Counted from the first letter of the stretch, positions 1-12,544 are shown. The stretch: 64,000 nt of DNA from Paguma larvata (GCA_030068075.1 CM057823.1:18138485-18202484), one strand, 5' to 3'. The notes: generated by a model from the letters alone, not told the origin. Numbers and translations: made by a program.

Positions 1-280
1 AAGATACCATCAAAAGAAACAATCTGTGAATTATGGGAGTCCCAGAAGGAGAAGAGAGGGAGAAGGGGGCAGAAAACTTACATATGCAGGAAAATAGCTG
101 AAAAAATTTCAAAAGTGTGTAGAGATTTAGACAATCAAGTTTATGAAGCTAGCAAGTCTCCCGAAAAAACTTAACCAAAAAAGATCTCTCCAAAACATAA
201 CAAAACTGTCAAAAATAAAAGCAAAAGAGAAGAATCTCAAAGTGTAAAGAGAAAAGAAGCTTATTGTAAGGGAACCCCCA
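1..280 (+). mobile_element. Old L1 LINE, ORF1-region fragment
   Basis: Decayed L1 sequence from the ORF1 coding part. It contains the L1 ORF1 stretch gggagtcccagaaggagaag followed by A-rich, purine-rich coding-strand sequence typical of L1. It is out of frame and interrupted by stops. The same element resumes at 721 after a younger insertion. It starts outside the window. Confidence 0.8.
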
Positions 281-290
281 GAAGAGACTA

Positions 291-720
291 AATGTCCATC
301 AACCGACGAATGGATAAAGAAGATGTGGTATATATATACAATGGAATACTACGCAGCAACGAGGAAGAATGAAATTTGGCCATGCATAGCAACATGGATG
401 GAACTGGAGGGTATTATGCCAAGTGAAACAAGTCAGTCAGAGAAAGACAGATACCATATGTTTCCATGCATAGGCGGATTTTGAGAGACTTAGCAGAAAA
501 CCATGGGGGAAGGGAAGAGGGAAAAAGGAAAAAGACACAGAGAGGGAGGGAGACAAAACACAAGAGACTCTCAAAGACTAAGAACAAACCGAGGGTTGAG
601 GGGGGTGTGAGAGGGAGAGAGTGGGTGACGGGCACAGAGGAGGGCACTTGTTGGGATGAGCACTGGGTGTTATAGGGAAGCCAATTTGACAATAAATTAT
701 TTTAAAAAAAAGGAAAAAAA
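291..720 (+). mobile_element. Young carnivore L1 3' end (5'-truncated insertion)
   Basis: Starts at the L1 ORF2 C-terminal region (aaatgtccatcaac, then ggataaagaagatgtggt), runs through the G-rich 3' UTR (gggagggagacaaaacac, gagggcacttgttgggatga, gcactgggtgttata) and ends with caataaattat plus an A-rich tail. This is the carnivore L1 3' end. It lies inside the older L1. Imperfect flanking repeats at about 281-290 and 721-730 (…cta) may be the target-site duplication. The 3' UTR is internally shortened compared with the consensus I remember. Confidence 0.85.
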
Positions 721-3700
721 AAGAAGGCTATCCATGAATTTCTCAGCATTAGTCTATAGGCCACGGAGAATCAGATGATATATTCAAAGTCTGAAAGAAA
801 AATATCTGCCCACTATGAATATTATATCCATCAAATCTGTCCTTCAGAAATGAAAGAGATATAACGATGTTCCCAGATACACAAAAGCTGAGGGAGTTCA
901 TTATGACTAGAAATACCTTACGAGAAATGCTGAAAGGAGTTCTTGAAGCTGAAATGCAAGGATGCTAATCAGTGACATAAAAACTCATGAACATATAAAA
1001 CATACTGGTAAAGGTAAGTATCGACTCAAGTTCAGAATATTTGAATATGGTGGTATGTTAGCATGTTAATGACAACTCTCATAAAAACACTGAAAGACAA
1101 AAATATTAAAAATAACTATAGCTACAAAATTTTATAAATTTATAACATAAAAAGAGATAATTTATGAAATAAACATAAAAGGAGAGGATAAAAGGGTAGT
1201 TTTCCATACATTTCAAGTTAAGTTCTTAGTGCTTAAGTAAACTAAACTAAATGGACTGTTATAAGATTTTTATGTAAGCCTTGTGATAACAACAAAGGAA
1301 AAAAATTAAAGTAGAAACACAAAAAATAAAAAGAGGGAATCAAAGCATACTAATAGACAATCATCAATTCACAAAGGAAGAGGGCAAGACAGAAAGGAGC
1401 AAGGGAACTAAAAATTGGCCAGAAATCATAAGATCGCATTAGTAACTTCTTACCAACCAGTAATTATTGCCAAGGTAAATGGATTGGATTATCCAATTAA
1501 AAGACCTAGAGTAGCTGAATGAAAAAAAAAAAAAAAAAAGACCAAACCGTATGGAGCCTACAAGAGAGTCACTTCAGCTTTAAGGAACACCTAAGCTCAA
1601 AGTGAAGAGATGGAAAAAGGTATTTCATGCAAGTAGAAAACAAAGGAGAAAAAGGGCAGCTATACTTAGACAAAATAGATCTTAAGCCAAAGACTGTAAC
1701 AAGAGACAAATAAGGTCATTACATAATGATAAAGGGGTTAACTCATCAAAATGATATAACAATTGTAACTGTGAATGCACCCAACAATGGAGCCCTAAAT
1801 ATATTAAGCCAATACCAACCGATTTGAAGGAGGGAGTAGACAACAACACAAGAACAGTAGAAGACTTCAGCACACTTTCGACAATGCAGAGATTATCCAA
1901 ATGGGTAATCATTGGGAACTATTGCACTTGAACTAGAGTTTAGACCAAGTAGATATAACAGACATATACAAAACATCCCATCCAAGAGCAGCAGAATATT
2001 TGGATTTTTCTTAAGAACACATGAAACATTACCCAGGACAGATAATATGTTAGGTCACATAACAAGTCTTAGCAAATTTAAGAGGACTGAAATAATACTA
2101 TCTTTTCTGACCACAATGGTATGAAACTAGAAATCAACCCAGGAGGAAAACTGGAAAATTCACAAATACATGGAAATTACACAACACACTCCTGAACAAC
2201 CAAAAGGTCAAAGAAGAAATAAAAGGGAAAATAAGTAACTTGAAACAAATGAAAATGGAAACACAACATAACAAAACTTATGGGATATAGTAAAAGCAGT
2301 TCTAAGAAGAAAGTCTATGCTGATAAATGCCTACATTAAGAAAAAAACCAAAATCTCAAAGAAACAACTGACCTTTGTACTTCAGGGAACTAGGAGAAGA
2401 GCAAACTAAGCCCAGGATTAGCAGAAAAGAATGAAGATCAGAATAGAAATAAATGAAATAGAAACCAGGAAAACAATAGAAAAGATTAATGAACCTATTA
2501 GCTGCTTTTCAGAATAGATAAAATTGACAAGCCTTTAGCCAGACTAAGAAAAAATGAGAGAAGACTCAAAGAAATAAAATCAGAAGTAAAAGGGGCGATA
2601 TTACAGCTGATACTACAGAAATGTGAACGATCGTAAGAGATCACTATGAGCAATTATTTATCAACAAATTGGACAATTAGAAGAAATGGACATATTACAT
2701 TCCTAGAAACATATAACCTGCCAAGAATGAATCATGAAGAAATAGAAAATCTTGACTATATCAATCGCTAATAAGGAGATTGAATCAGTAATCAAAAACG
2801 TCCCAACAAAGAAATGCCAGGACCACACGGTTTCACTGGTGAATTTTACCAAATATTTAAAGAAGAATTAACACCAATCCTTCTTGAACTTTTCCCAAAA
2901 AATTGAAATAAAGGAACAAATTCATTTTACCAGGCCAGCATTATCATGATACCAAAGTGAGATAAGGACTCTACAAGAAAAGAGTTCTATAGTCCAACTA
3001 TAGAAAAGTATCTTTTATGAGTATAGACATAAACATTCTCAATAGAATATTTCAAACCAAATTCAAGTGTCCATTATAAAGATGTGCACCCCCACCCAAG
3101 GGGATATAACCCTGAGATGCAAGGATGGTTGAAAATATGCAAATCAATAAATGCGATATGCCATATTAATAGAATGAAAGTTAAGAATCACATGATCATC
3201 TCAATAGATATCATAGAGCATTTCATAAAATTCCACTTCTCTTCCTGATAAAAACTCTCAACAAATTAGGTACAGAAGGAATGTACCTCAGCATATTAAA
3301 GGCCCTATGGGACAAGCCCACAGGTAACATCACATTCTATGACTAAATTTGAAAGCTTTTCCTCTAAGATCAGACAAGACAAGGGTGCCCACTATCACTC
3401 CTACCTAACATAGTACTGGAAAACTTACTCTAGCAATTAGGCAAGAAGAAGAAATAAAAGTCATCTGGATCAGGAAGAAAGAAGTATAATGGTCTCTGCT
3501 TGCAGATAATACGATTTCATTTACAGAAAATCCCAAAGACTACTCTAAAAAACTGTTGGAACTAATAAACAAATTTGATATTATTGCAGGATAAAAAAAT
3601 TAACATACAAAAATCATTTGTGTTTCTTCTATACCAACCACCAAATATATGAAAAAGGATTAAAGAAAATCCCATTTACTACAGTATCAACAATATAAAA

Positions 3701-4488
3701 CACTTAGGAATAAATTTAACCAAGGAAATTAAAGAGCTATACTCTGAAAACTCAGATTTGATGAAAGAGATTAAAGACACAAATAAATGGAAAGATATCC
3801 TGTGTTCATGGATCCGAAGAATTAATATTGTTAAAATGTCCGTACCGCCCAAAGCCATCTATAGCTTCAATGTAATCACTAACAAGATTCCAATGGCATT
3901 TTTCAAAGAACTAGAACAAACAAGCCTAAAACTGTATAGAACCACAGAAGACCCCAAACAGCTAAAGCAATCTCGAGAAAGTGGAACAAAGCTGTAGGTA
4001 TCATGTTTTCTGATTTGAAAACATACAACAAAGTTATAGTAATTACAGTATGGTACTGGCATAAAAAGACACATAGACAAATGGAAGAGAATTGAGAGCC
4101 AATAAATAGACACTTATACACACAATCAACAAATATTTGACAAGGCAGCCAAATATGCTCAATGAGGAAAGGATAGTTTCTTTAATAAATGGTGTTTGGA
4201 AAACTGGTTAATCACATGACAGAGAATGAAATTGAACCCCTGTCACACTAGTCACAAAAATTAACTTGAAATGAAATACAGACTTAAATCTAAAACCTAA
4301 AACCATAGAATACCTAGAAGAGAACACAGGGAAAACTCTCCTTGACACTGAGCTTGCAAGTAATTTTGTGGATCTGATCCCAAAAAATAAGCAACAAAAG
4401 CAAAAATAAGTAAGTGGGACTATGCCAAACTAAGAAGCTTCTGTATTGCAAAAGAAAATCAACAAAATTAAAATGCATCCTGCAAAAT
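721..4488 (+). mobile_element. Old L1 (L1MA-like), end of ORF1 through ORF2
   Basis: Continuation of the L1 begun at base 1. About 840-970 is the ORF1 C-terminal region (acaaaagctgagggagttc, gagaaatgctgaaaggagtt). About 1400-2150 is endonuclease-derived sequence. About 2400-4150 is the reverse-transcriptase and C-terminal domains. Stops and frameshifts break the frame throughout. Divergence and 3' UTR type suggest a pan-eutherian L1MA-age copy. Confidence 0.85.
2800..3997 (+). pseudogene. L1 ORF2 reverse-transcriptase relict
   Basis: Reverse-transcriptase segment of the old L1. The sequence around 3493-3516 translates as SLLADNTI, where active L1 has the F/Y-A-D-D box, so the second catalytic aspartate is Asn (codons at 3499-3510). 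A later piece at about 3758-3997 still reads as L1 (…RINIVKMS…PKAIYSFN…) and ends at a stop. It cannot encode an active enzyme. Confidence 0.75.
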
Positions 4489-4503
4489 AAAAATTATTTT
4501 AAT

Positions 4504-4705
4504 GTTTATTTATTTTGAGAGAGAGAGAGAGCAAGTATGAGAGGGGGAGGGGCAGAGAGAGAGAGGGAAAGAAAGAATCTCAAGCAGGCTCCATGCTGTC
4601 AGTGCAGAGCCTGATGGGGGGGCTCAATCTCAGAACCGTGAGGTCATGACCTGAGCCGAAATCAAGAGTCGGGCACTTAACCGACTGTGCCACCCAGGAG
4701 TCCCC
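4504..4705 (-). mobile_element. CAN-SINE (felid type), inserted in L1
   Basis: Reverse-complement tRNA-derived SINE: AT-rich tail at left, (GA)n tract, ctcaatctcagaaccgtgag and aggtcatgacctgagcc blocks, and the tRNA-like head ending gccacccaggagtcccc. Near-identical 15-base flanks (4489-4503 and 4708-4722, 14 of 15 matching) look like the target-site duplication. It splits the old L1. Confidence 0.9.
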
Positions 4706-5218
4706 AGAAAAAATATTTTAATCCTTATATGTGAAAATATTTTAATTCTTCAAATATATGAAGAACTCATACAACTTAAAAGCAAAAGCCAATCTAATTA
4801 AAAATGCCTGGAATAGACATTTTTCCAAAGACATACAAATGGCCAACAGGCATATGGAAAGATGCTCAACACCACTAACCATCAGGGAAATGCAATTCAA
4901 AATCACAATGAGGTATCACCTCTCAGCTGTTAGAATGGCTATCATGTAAAAGAAAAGAGATTACAAGTGTTGGTGAGGATGTGGAGAAAAGAGAACCCTT
5001 TTGTGCTGTGAGAATGTAATCTGGTAGAGTCACTATGGAAAACAATAGACATATTATATGATGCAGCAATCCCACTGTTGGGTAGATATCCAAAGGAAAT
5101 GAAGTCGGGATCTTGAAGAAGCATCTTCAATCCTATCTTCATTTCAGCATTATTCACAATAGCCAAGATATGGAAACAAGCTAATTGTCCATGAATATAT
5201 GAATGGATAAAGACGTGG

Positions 5219-5240
5219 TATATATATATATATATATATA
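5219..5240. repeat. (TA)n microsatellite
   Basis: About 11 TA units in the old L1, at the point where L1 consensus reads gtggtatatatacaca. This is a local expansion of an L1-encoded TA run. Confidence 0.95.
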
Positions 5241-5573
5241 CACAATGGAATATTATTCATCCATGAGAAAGAAGGAAATGCTGACATTTTAGACAACATA
5301 GATGCACCTTGAGGGCATTATACTAAGTGAAATAAGTCAGAGAAAGATAACTACTGTATAATCTCACGGATATGTAGAATGTAAAAAAATTATACTCATA
5401 GAAACAGAATGGAATGGTAGTTGTCAGGGGGTTATGGGAAGTGTGAAAACATTGGTCAAAGGGTGTAAACTTTTAGTTATAAGATGATTAAGTTCTGGGG
5501 GTCTAATATACAGCAGGGCGAGTGTAGTTAATAATAACATATAATATAGTTGAATATTGCTGAACATTCTCAC

Positions 5574-5597
5574 CACACACACACACACACACACACA
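5574..5597. repeat. (CA)n microsatellite in L1 3' UTR
   Basis: About 12 uninterrupted CA units within the L1 3' UTR. Confidence 0.95.
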
Positions 5598-5755
5598 TCA
5601 CCACAAAGGGTAATTATACGAGGTGATGAGAGTGCTGAATAACCTGATTGTTATCATTTCACAATGTGTAAGTATATCAATTATTATGTTGTGCACCTTA
5701 AATTTTGCAATGTTACATATCAATTATAGCTCAAAAGTGTGAATAAAAAAGATAC

Positions 5756-6726
5756 CGGAGAAGAATTCACTGAAGTTATCAGAAAACTAGGAAAATGCAA
5801 TATCGTGAAAGGGGTGAGATTATAATATCTTGAGAAAGAGAGGCTAGTCCCTGATATTTACTATGTTACAATGGCCCATTGGCATTGATTTAAGTCCTAT
5901 TATATGGCAACACTACTCAAAGAAATCTGCACTCCTGGTCTCACCAACGCCTCATAACAACTCAAATAAGTGCGTGTAATCATTTTTTTTGACATATGAG
6001 TTTGAGGAGACTTGAAGCAATTAAATAATGCACCCAGAGTAAATTATTTAGTAACTGGAAGGTTTGGGCACTCAAATTCTTGTTTTTCTGCTTCTCGAAT
6101 CCATGTTGTTGAAACTACTGCATTTTTAAAATATATTTTTTAGGAAACAAATATAGCTAACATGTCAGGCATGAATGTTGGCCAGCTGTAGAAATTATAG
6201 TCTTCAGACAGTCTTCAACTGTCAGTATTTTCAAGGTCTGGTCAGTACAGACAGCTATCTCCCTGAGATCATGTCTTTTTACTGATCTAGAAGGAATGGG
6301 ATGTGTGGATTGTGGAATAAAATCCCAATGAGGAAACTCTCAGAGCCAACTCTCTGGAAAGATTTGTGTCTTTGGGGAAGACTCTGTCAGGGCTCTCTCA
6401 TCATTTGCCTTATTCCTCTCCACTTTGGCTTTGTCCACCTTTCTTTCACAGGTATTAATCCCTAATAAAGATCTTGCCCCCAAACTCTGTGTCAGGGTCT
6501 TCCTCCAGAGGATTTGATCTGTGCAAGCAAATAGGGGAAAGATGAGGGGCAGAGAAACCCAGCAGGCTGCACTAGGGCTAGATTCAAGTCAGAAGCCCTG
6601 ACTCACACAGAGACCCTAGGAACAAAATAAGGAGGCAGCTAAAGAGAATGCCATGAAAGTGGAAAAAGAGGAACAAGGATGGGGGTCACAATGAGCATAA
6701 AATTTCAGCTTCATATTCTGGAAGCT
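5756..6726. other. Intergenic stretch, mostly unique
   Basis: No gene seen. A weak antisense MIR-like core lies within it at about 5940-6120; the rest is unassigned A/T-rich sequence. Confidence 0.5.
5940..6120 (-). repeat. MIR-like SINE fragment
   Basis: Reads like the reverse complement of a MIR: a gagtttgaggagacttgaag core, then aatgcacccagagtaa and a loss-of-identity right end. Highly diverged, so the family call is tentative. Confidence 0.45.
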
Positions 6727-6866
6727 TCATGATCTCACAGTTTATGAGTTTGAGCCCCATGTTGGGCTCTCTGCCCTCAGCGCAGAGCCCACTTCAGATC
6801 CTCTGTCCCCCCCCCTCTGCCCCTCCACTGCTTGTGCTGTCTCAAAAATAAATAAAAATGTTAAAA
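6727..6866 (+). mobile_element. CAN-SINE, 5'-truncated
   Basis: Begins inside the SINE (tcatgatctcacagttt), then gagccccatgttgggctct, the C-rich TCTCTGCCCCTCC-type block and a ctcaaaaataaataaa tail. The tRNA-like head is missing, which fits 5' truncation or loss. Confidence 0.85.
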
Positions 6867-8978
6867 GTATAAAACAAATTCTAGAACCTTTGAGAAGAGC
6901 TGAGATCACATTAGGTGGATTCAGTAGCAGAAGAAATTAGATTATCAGGAGATTCTGTCACAGGATGATGTCAAGCCAAACTTTTAAAAAGTTTTCTTTC
7001 CTCAGTTGATATGTTAAGAAAAATTGATACATGCTGTTCAGTATTCTTTTCGGTGATTGAGGGAACATGTATTCAGAGCAAACATCAAGTAAAGATTTCA
7101 CGTATCATTGTACAACTTCAATAGAAATCTTTTCAAACAGCGTTTCAGGACTTCCTTTAGAGCTGTCTTCCTGTTTAAATTATTATTGTACTTTCATTTG
7201 CCTCTTTAAAATACCTTCAAATATACTCTATTTTTAATTTTCATAAAATTGGCAAAATTGAATGTTCTTAGATCATTGATTGTATAGCATGAGTCTAATC
7301 ATTCCCTCATTCTTACTCCACAGCCTTTGCATTTGACAGGTCATAAAAAACGAGCTTTTAAAGAGCATAGAAATCTTTAATTTCCCAAATTCTCTGTGGC
7401 TGACACCAAAGATCAGAAGAGGAAATTTAAGCAGAATGGTACAAATGAGACTATTTTACCTTTTAGGTTAATAGATATGAAGGGCAACCACAATTATGCC
7501 TTACAACTGAAAGATAGGTTTCAAACTGCCTATTTTTTTAAGAAATAAGTATCATGAGTACAATCATCTACTTGCCATTGTGGTTCTTGTGTCATGTATA
7601 ACTTAATGGTAAAGACTTTATTTAAATATGTAGTATGTTCACCTTGTCTTTCTTAATAAGACAAGTCAATATGGACAAAATCATTTCTTTTATCTGGTGA
7701 AAATTCAGGGCATTCTTAATTATAGAGCTCATTTTATCCTCCATCATAAAAATTCATCAACGGTTCTTCTGGAAGTTCATGTTTAAATTAGCATTCTCCC
7801 AGCTGTAATGTTAGCAGACCGAACACCAGGCATAATCTTTAATTCATTGCTAACCCCATCTCCATTCTGCACCATTTGATGAATTTGCTGTTTTTTCCTT
7901 CTTGTGTTTTAATTTCATAACATCAAAACACAACTGTTCACTGTTCCAGTCATCCTCCTTGTCCAAGTTTCTTGGTTTTCTTGAGTTCTCTAGAACTAAC
8001 TTATCTCCGTCATCCATGGTATAACTAATTTATCTTGTCCTTCTCCACTTCACCTCTAGGCAGATCTTTCCTCATTTATATTTGCACCTTGAAGTTTTTC
8101 TGAATGGTAGTGCTCATTTTTAACTGCCACAGGCATATCTACTTGACTCTTGCATCATGGGTAATGAAGACTCCATCAACTGATTTATTTCCATTCTAGC
8201 TAACAGTATCTTTGAGGATGGTAATCAGGTGTTTCTTTCAGTACTTTGCACAATTGGTGTATAGAATCGAAAGCTAATAAAATTCAACTGAATTTAGTCA
8301 TGTGCCTTTAGCAGTACTCTAAATGAATGTCTATTGCAGGAAGATGATGCCAAATGGTCAGAGGAGCTGTTGGAACACTCTTTCAATTCAAGAGTCACAA
8401 TGTGGGCATTTTAGAGTGGTTGAAATTTTCTAGAATCTGGGCTTATTTGTGATAATAGAGAGAATGAGATCTGCCCTTCCTGCCCTATTATCTTCATTCA
8501 GTCCCTTTTCCAAATATTCTTGTTATCATCTGGTCTGGATTGAAGGCGGTGGTCAGAATTCTTTACTTACATCAAGCTTTTTAGTTCCATCCCAAATGAT
8601 GACTATTCATGAGACCTTTATATTTTCTCTGCCTTCTTCTAGTAGGATTAGATACTTGTGGGAAGGAAAGAATCACTCGAGAGCATTTCAGCTTTAGATC
8701 TGACTTGCTTTACTATTCCACAGACATCACTTTTTTCTCAAGGTGCTCATTAACAAACTGAGTGTGAGTCTGCTTTGACCACACTTGATTCCTGGGATGA
8801 GAATCAATCAGAAGTGGTTTTTTTTTGTTTGTTTGTTTTGGTTTTTTTTTGCCAAAAGTGGTTAAGTAGTCATCTGAAAATTGGTCACAAACCTACCATA
8901 ATTTGCTGGATAAATTATAGTTTATGTCAACTGAGATACATGGAAAAGGAGAGTGCAGATAATCTCAGGATCCATAAG
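6867..8978. other. Unique intergenic sequence
   Basis: No gene or confident repeat recognised. A/T-rich throughout. The longest open frame (8449-8697, 82 codons) has no recognisable domain and no codon signal. Confidence 0.5.
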
Positions 8979-9115
8979 ACCCACTGGCTCAGTTATCAGT
9001 TAGCTGTGTGACCTTTGGGGCTTTATGTACCCTCTTTGGGCCTTTAGTCCTATAAATGGATTCAGTAATAACCTTCAATACACCTCTTCTTCTATGGTCT
9101 TAGAAATAAGATTAC
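8979..9115 (+). repeat. MIR fragment
   Basis: Contains the MIR core order: ttagctgtgtgacctttggg, then a pyrimidine-rich ctttgggcctttagtc and tataaatgga, matching the 'tgtgaccttgggcaa…cctcatctgtaaaatgg' core in diverged form. Confidence 0.6.
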
Positions 9116-9204
9116 TTTTTGAAATTTAAGTGTGTATGAATAACATTTACTCGATATGATTTTATGTAAGTACAAATCCAATAGGTCAGTAATTAGTTGA
9201 GGAA

Positions 9205-9415
9205 TATGGGCCTGAATTCATAGCTTAGGCACAACCACAATCTGTTTGACAATGAACAAGTTATTCAGCCCCCCTAGCCCCCAGTTTGCTCATCTGTGAT
9301 GTGATTGGAAGACCAGCACTTACAGGATTGTTAGGAGGATTAAAAAAGAAAATGCATATAAAGAATTAATAGGATGTTTCACATAGACTAAGCCCTTAAT
9401 AAATGTTACTTGTTA
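9205..9415 (+). repeat. MIR SINE
   Basis: Core (aatgaacaagttattcagcc, cagtttgctcatctgtgat), then aggattgttaggaggatta and a right end like agcccttaataaatgttact. This follows MIR order almost to its 3' end. Confidence 0.8.
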
Positions 9416-9642
9416 TCATCAATGACACTACCACCTTCATCAACTCAAGTCCAATCAAAATGAGTATGATGCTATCTAAAAACATAACCAGATTATTACA
9501 AAGAAATCGAGAATCTGACCAATTATGTTGCACAAAACAGCTTGATGGAGAAATAGTGTCCAGAAATGAGGCACCTAAAAAGCAATAAATTGTCAGTTTG
9601 TCACTACCAGGTTCAGTGTACATGGTCCCTTGGATATTTCTT

Positions 9643-9860
9643 TTTTTTTTTTTTTTAACATTTATTTATTTTTGAGAGACATAGAGACAGAGCGTGAGCA
9701 GAGGAAGGGCAGAGAGAGAGGGAGATACAGAATCCAAAGCAGGCTCCAGGCTCTGAGCTGGCAGCACAGAGCCCGACGCGGGGCTCGAACTCACAGACTG
9801 TGAAATCATGACCTGAGCTTAAGTTGGCTGCCTAGCCAACTGAGCCACCCAGGCGTCCCC
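9643..9860 (-). mobile_element. CAN-SINE with 14-base target duplication
   Basis: Complete reverse-orientation SINE from the poly-T (tail) to the head gagccacccaggcgtcccc. It is flanked by a perfect 14-base duplication, cttggatatttctt, at 9629-9642 and 9861-9874. The intact duplication and low divergence suggest a fairly recent felid-lineage insertion. Confidence 0.95.
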
Positions 9861-9889
9861 CTTGGATATTTCTTAATAGGCACTTACTC

Positions 9890-10105
9890 ATTCAACAGAT
9901 ATTAGTTATCATTTTCTACACGCCGAATGCCTTTCTGGCTTTTGGAGATATGGGAATGAATAAAACAGAAAAAAAAAATCCCTGTACTCATGAAGTATAG
10001 TCTTCTATATATTCTACTAGGTTTAGATAGATAATATACATAATAAATAGTATAAGGTGATAATTTCCAGGGAACAATATATAGGCCAGGTGCAGTGGGC
10101 AGAGA
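9890..10105 (-). repeat. L2 LINE 3'-end fragment
   Basis: Reads as the reverse complement of an L2 3' end: cattcaacagatattagtta, gaatgaataaaacagaa, aatccctgtactcatgaa, then a diverged region. Ancient mammalian repeat. Confidence 0.65.
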
Positions 10106-10249
10106 CTGCAGGGAAGAAGGGAAGACTGAACCTTTATATGAGGGGGCCATGTTGGGTTTTACTGAGATGACAAAGATTTAAGTCTTTGTGTGGACATATG
10201 TTTTTGTTTCCTAGGCATGGAAAGGCTGGGGGGCATATGGAAGTTGGAT

Positions 10250-11331
10250 ATTAAACTTAAAGAAACTGACCAACAGTTTTTCAAAATGGCTTTATTATTT
10301 AAAATCCCCACTAGCAGAATAGGAGAAATACTAGTTGCTTCATATCCTTACACATGCAGTGTCTGGTCAATCTTTGCAATTTTAGCTTCTCTGACGGAAG
10401 TGTAATCATACTTCATTGTGGTTTTAACTTGCATTTCTCTGATGACTCCTGATGCAGAGCATCTTATATGTGATTGGCCACTGATGTATCTTTTATGCAG
10501 AATCTACTGAAATTATTTGCTCACTTTAAAGTTTATTGTTTGGTTATATATCTGTAACAGTTCTTTATCAGATATACAATTTTGTAATTGTTTTCTCCCA
10601 GTCTCTGGCTTGCCTTTCATTTCTTAATGTTACCTATTATAGATAAAAAGCTTATAATTTTAATAGAGAACAGTTTATCATTTTTGTGGTGGTGTGTGTG
10701 TGTGTGTGTCTGTGTCTGTGTCTGTATATATGTGTGTATGTGTGTTGTTGTTGTTGTTATTGTTCTAAGAAAATTTTGCTATCCCAAGTTTGGAAAAATT
10801 TTCTCCTGTGTTCCTTTTAAAACATATTTATAGTTTTATGTTTTACATTTAGGTCTGTGATTTTTTTTGACTGCTTTTTGTGTATAGAATGAGATAAAGG
10901 GTTGATTTTTTTTTAAATATAGATATTCAGTTGATACAGAGTTTGCTGGAAGGACTTCCCCCTCTCCACTAAATCACCTTTCTGCATTTACTGAAAATCA
11001 ACTGACCATTTCTGTGTGGGTCTATTTCTGGGTACTCTACTCTCTTCTATTCATCTATTAATCTACATGTTTATCTTTAAGAAACACCGAAGTTTTAAAT
11101 ACTGTTGCTTTTTAGTAAGTCTCAAGATCAGGTAAGGTGGCTTTCCAAATTTATTCTTTATTTTAATAACTGTTTTCGGGTCTTTTGAATTTCTATACAT
11201 ATTTTGGAATCAGTGAGTCAATTTTTATAAACATTTTGGAATTGAATCTATCGATCGATTTGAGAATTGCCTTTCTAAGAATATCTACTATATTGAGTAT
11301 TCTACTATAAAAATTAAAATTGAAAAATTAA
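10250..11331 (-). mobile_element. Old antisense L1, 3' end and ORF2 C-terminal part
   Basis: First part of a long reverse-strand L1 that runs to about 16080. Diagnostic antisense L1 phrases are cattgtggttttaacttgca, gatgcagagcatcttatatg, ctgtgtgggtctatttctgg and tcttctattcatctattaat. Broken by many indels, so it is much older than the young L1 ends in this window. Confidence 0.8.
10687..10758. repeat. (TG)n/(TGT)n microsatellite
   Basis: Alternating TG run with TC and TA interruptions, followed by a short (GTT)n run, inside the antisense L1. Confidence 0.9.
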
Positions 11332-11549
11332 GGGGCACCCGGATGGCTAACTCGGTCAGGCATCCAACTTCGGCTCAGGTCATGATCTCACAGTTCATGA
11401 GTTAGTCTCCCCCATCCAAGCTCTGTGCCGGCAGCTCAGAGCCTGGAGCCTGCTTTGGATTCTGTGTCTCCCTTTCTCTCTGCCCCTCCCCCACTCACAC
11501 TCTGTTTCTCTCTTTCTCTCAAAAATAAACATGAAAAAAAATATTTTAA
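11332..11549 (+). mobile_element. CAN-SINE
   Basis: Head ggggcacccggatggctaac, then cggctcaggtcatgatctca, agcctggagcctgctttgga, C-rich block and ctcaaaaataaacatg tail. Inserted in the antisense L1. Shows several substitutions; no clear target duplication seen. Confidence 0.9.
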
Positions 11550-12014
11550 AAATAACTTTATGTTCTATGAACTTGTTCAATTAGTTTATTAGGTCTAGTT
11601 ATTTTGTCAGTTCCCTGGGATTTTCTACTTAATCAAATCATCAACAAATATTTTTTTTTCCTAATCTTTATGGCTTTTCTATTTTCCCAGTGTCCCCACC
11701 CACTCCCCCTTTCCTAATACTTAAGATCTCTAGTACAATGTTGGAAAGAAATGGAATTGTTGACTTGGTCCCAACCTTAGGTGGAAGCAATTCAAACTTT
11801 CATCAAGTATGATTTGGCTGTGGGTGTTTCGTACATGGACTTTATTAATTTGAAGAGGTCCTGCTATTCCTAGTTTTCTGTGGTTTTGTTATGAACCACT
11901 GGTAAATTTTGTCGAATGTTCTTTCTGTATTTACTGAAAGATCATATGGTGTTTCTCCTTTGCTTTTTAATATGTTGAATTACATTAATTAATTTTTAAT
12001 GCTAAATCAATCTT
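11550..12014 (-). mobile_element. Old antisense L1, ORF2 middle part
   Basis: Continues the antisense L1 with the reverse-transcriptase region (agtacaatgttggaaagaaa, tttttaatatgttgaattac), interrupted at the right by a SINE. Confidence 0.75.
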
Positions 12015-12217
12015 TTTTTTAAGTTTATTTATATTGAGAAAGAGTACAAGTAAGATCAGGTGAGGGGCAGAGAGAGAGGGTGAGAGAGCGAATTCCAAGT
12101 ATGCTCTGCAGTCTCAGCAGAGCCCAGTCTGAGGCTTGAACTCATGAACTGTGAGATCATGACCTGAGATGAAATCAAGGGTTGGATGCTTAACCAACTG
12201 AACCACCCAGATGCCCC
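12015..12217 (-). mobile_element. CAN-SINE
   Basis: Reverse-orientation SINE from tttttaagtttatttata to the head gaaccacccagatgcccc. Flanks taaatcaatctt (left) and taaaccaatctt (right) form an 11-of-12 target duplication, and L1 resumes with no loss of sequence. Confidence 0.9.
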
Positions 12218-12544
12218 AATGATAAACCAATCTTGCATGACCTGGATAAACACTACTTTTCACGATGCATTATGCTTTTTATATATTGTTGGATTTAATT
12301 TGCTAATATTTCCTTAAGTATTTTACATGTATATTCAAGAACAATATTGGTCTGCAATTCTATTATTGTTACATCTTTGATTTTGATATTTAGGTTATGC
12401 TGGACTTTCAAAATTAGTTGGGTATTAATTGTTCTTTAGTGTCTTAAAATTCTTTGGTAACATTGGCATTATTTCTTTCCTGCATATCACAACCAATTGA
12501 CCTGAAACTTTCTGTGAGAAGGTTTTAGATTAAAAGTTCAATTT
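12218..12544 (-). mobile_element. Old antisense L1, ORF2 continued
   Basis: Antisense L1 between two SINEs (ttggatttaatttgctaata, aagaacaatattggtctgca). Confidence 0.75.

Larger units (their letters stand above)
4706..5755 (+). mobile_element. Old L1, ORF2 end and 3' UTR
   Basis: Resumes L1 ORF2 after the SINE (gaagaactcatacaactt, gcatatggaaagatgctcaa, aatgaggtatcacctc) and passes into an L1MA-type 3' UTR (ctaagtgaaataagtcagag, agttctgggggtctaatata, ttatgttgtgcacctta). It ends near gtgaataaaaaa at about 5750. It contains a (TA)n and a (CA)n microsatellite. Confidence 0.85.

Noticed and set aside
10588..10833. Open frame with a Val/Cys repeat
   Set aside because: It is a translation of the (TG)n microsatellite in an antisense L1.
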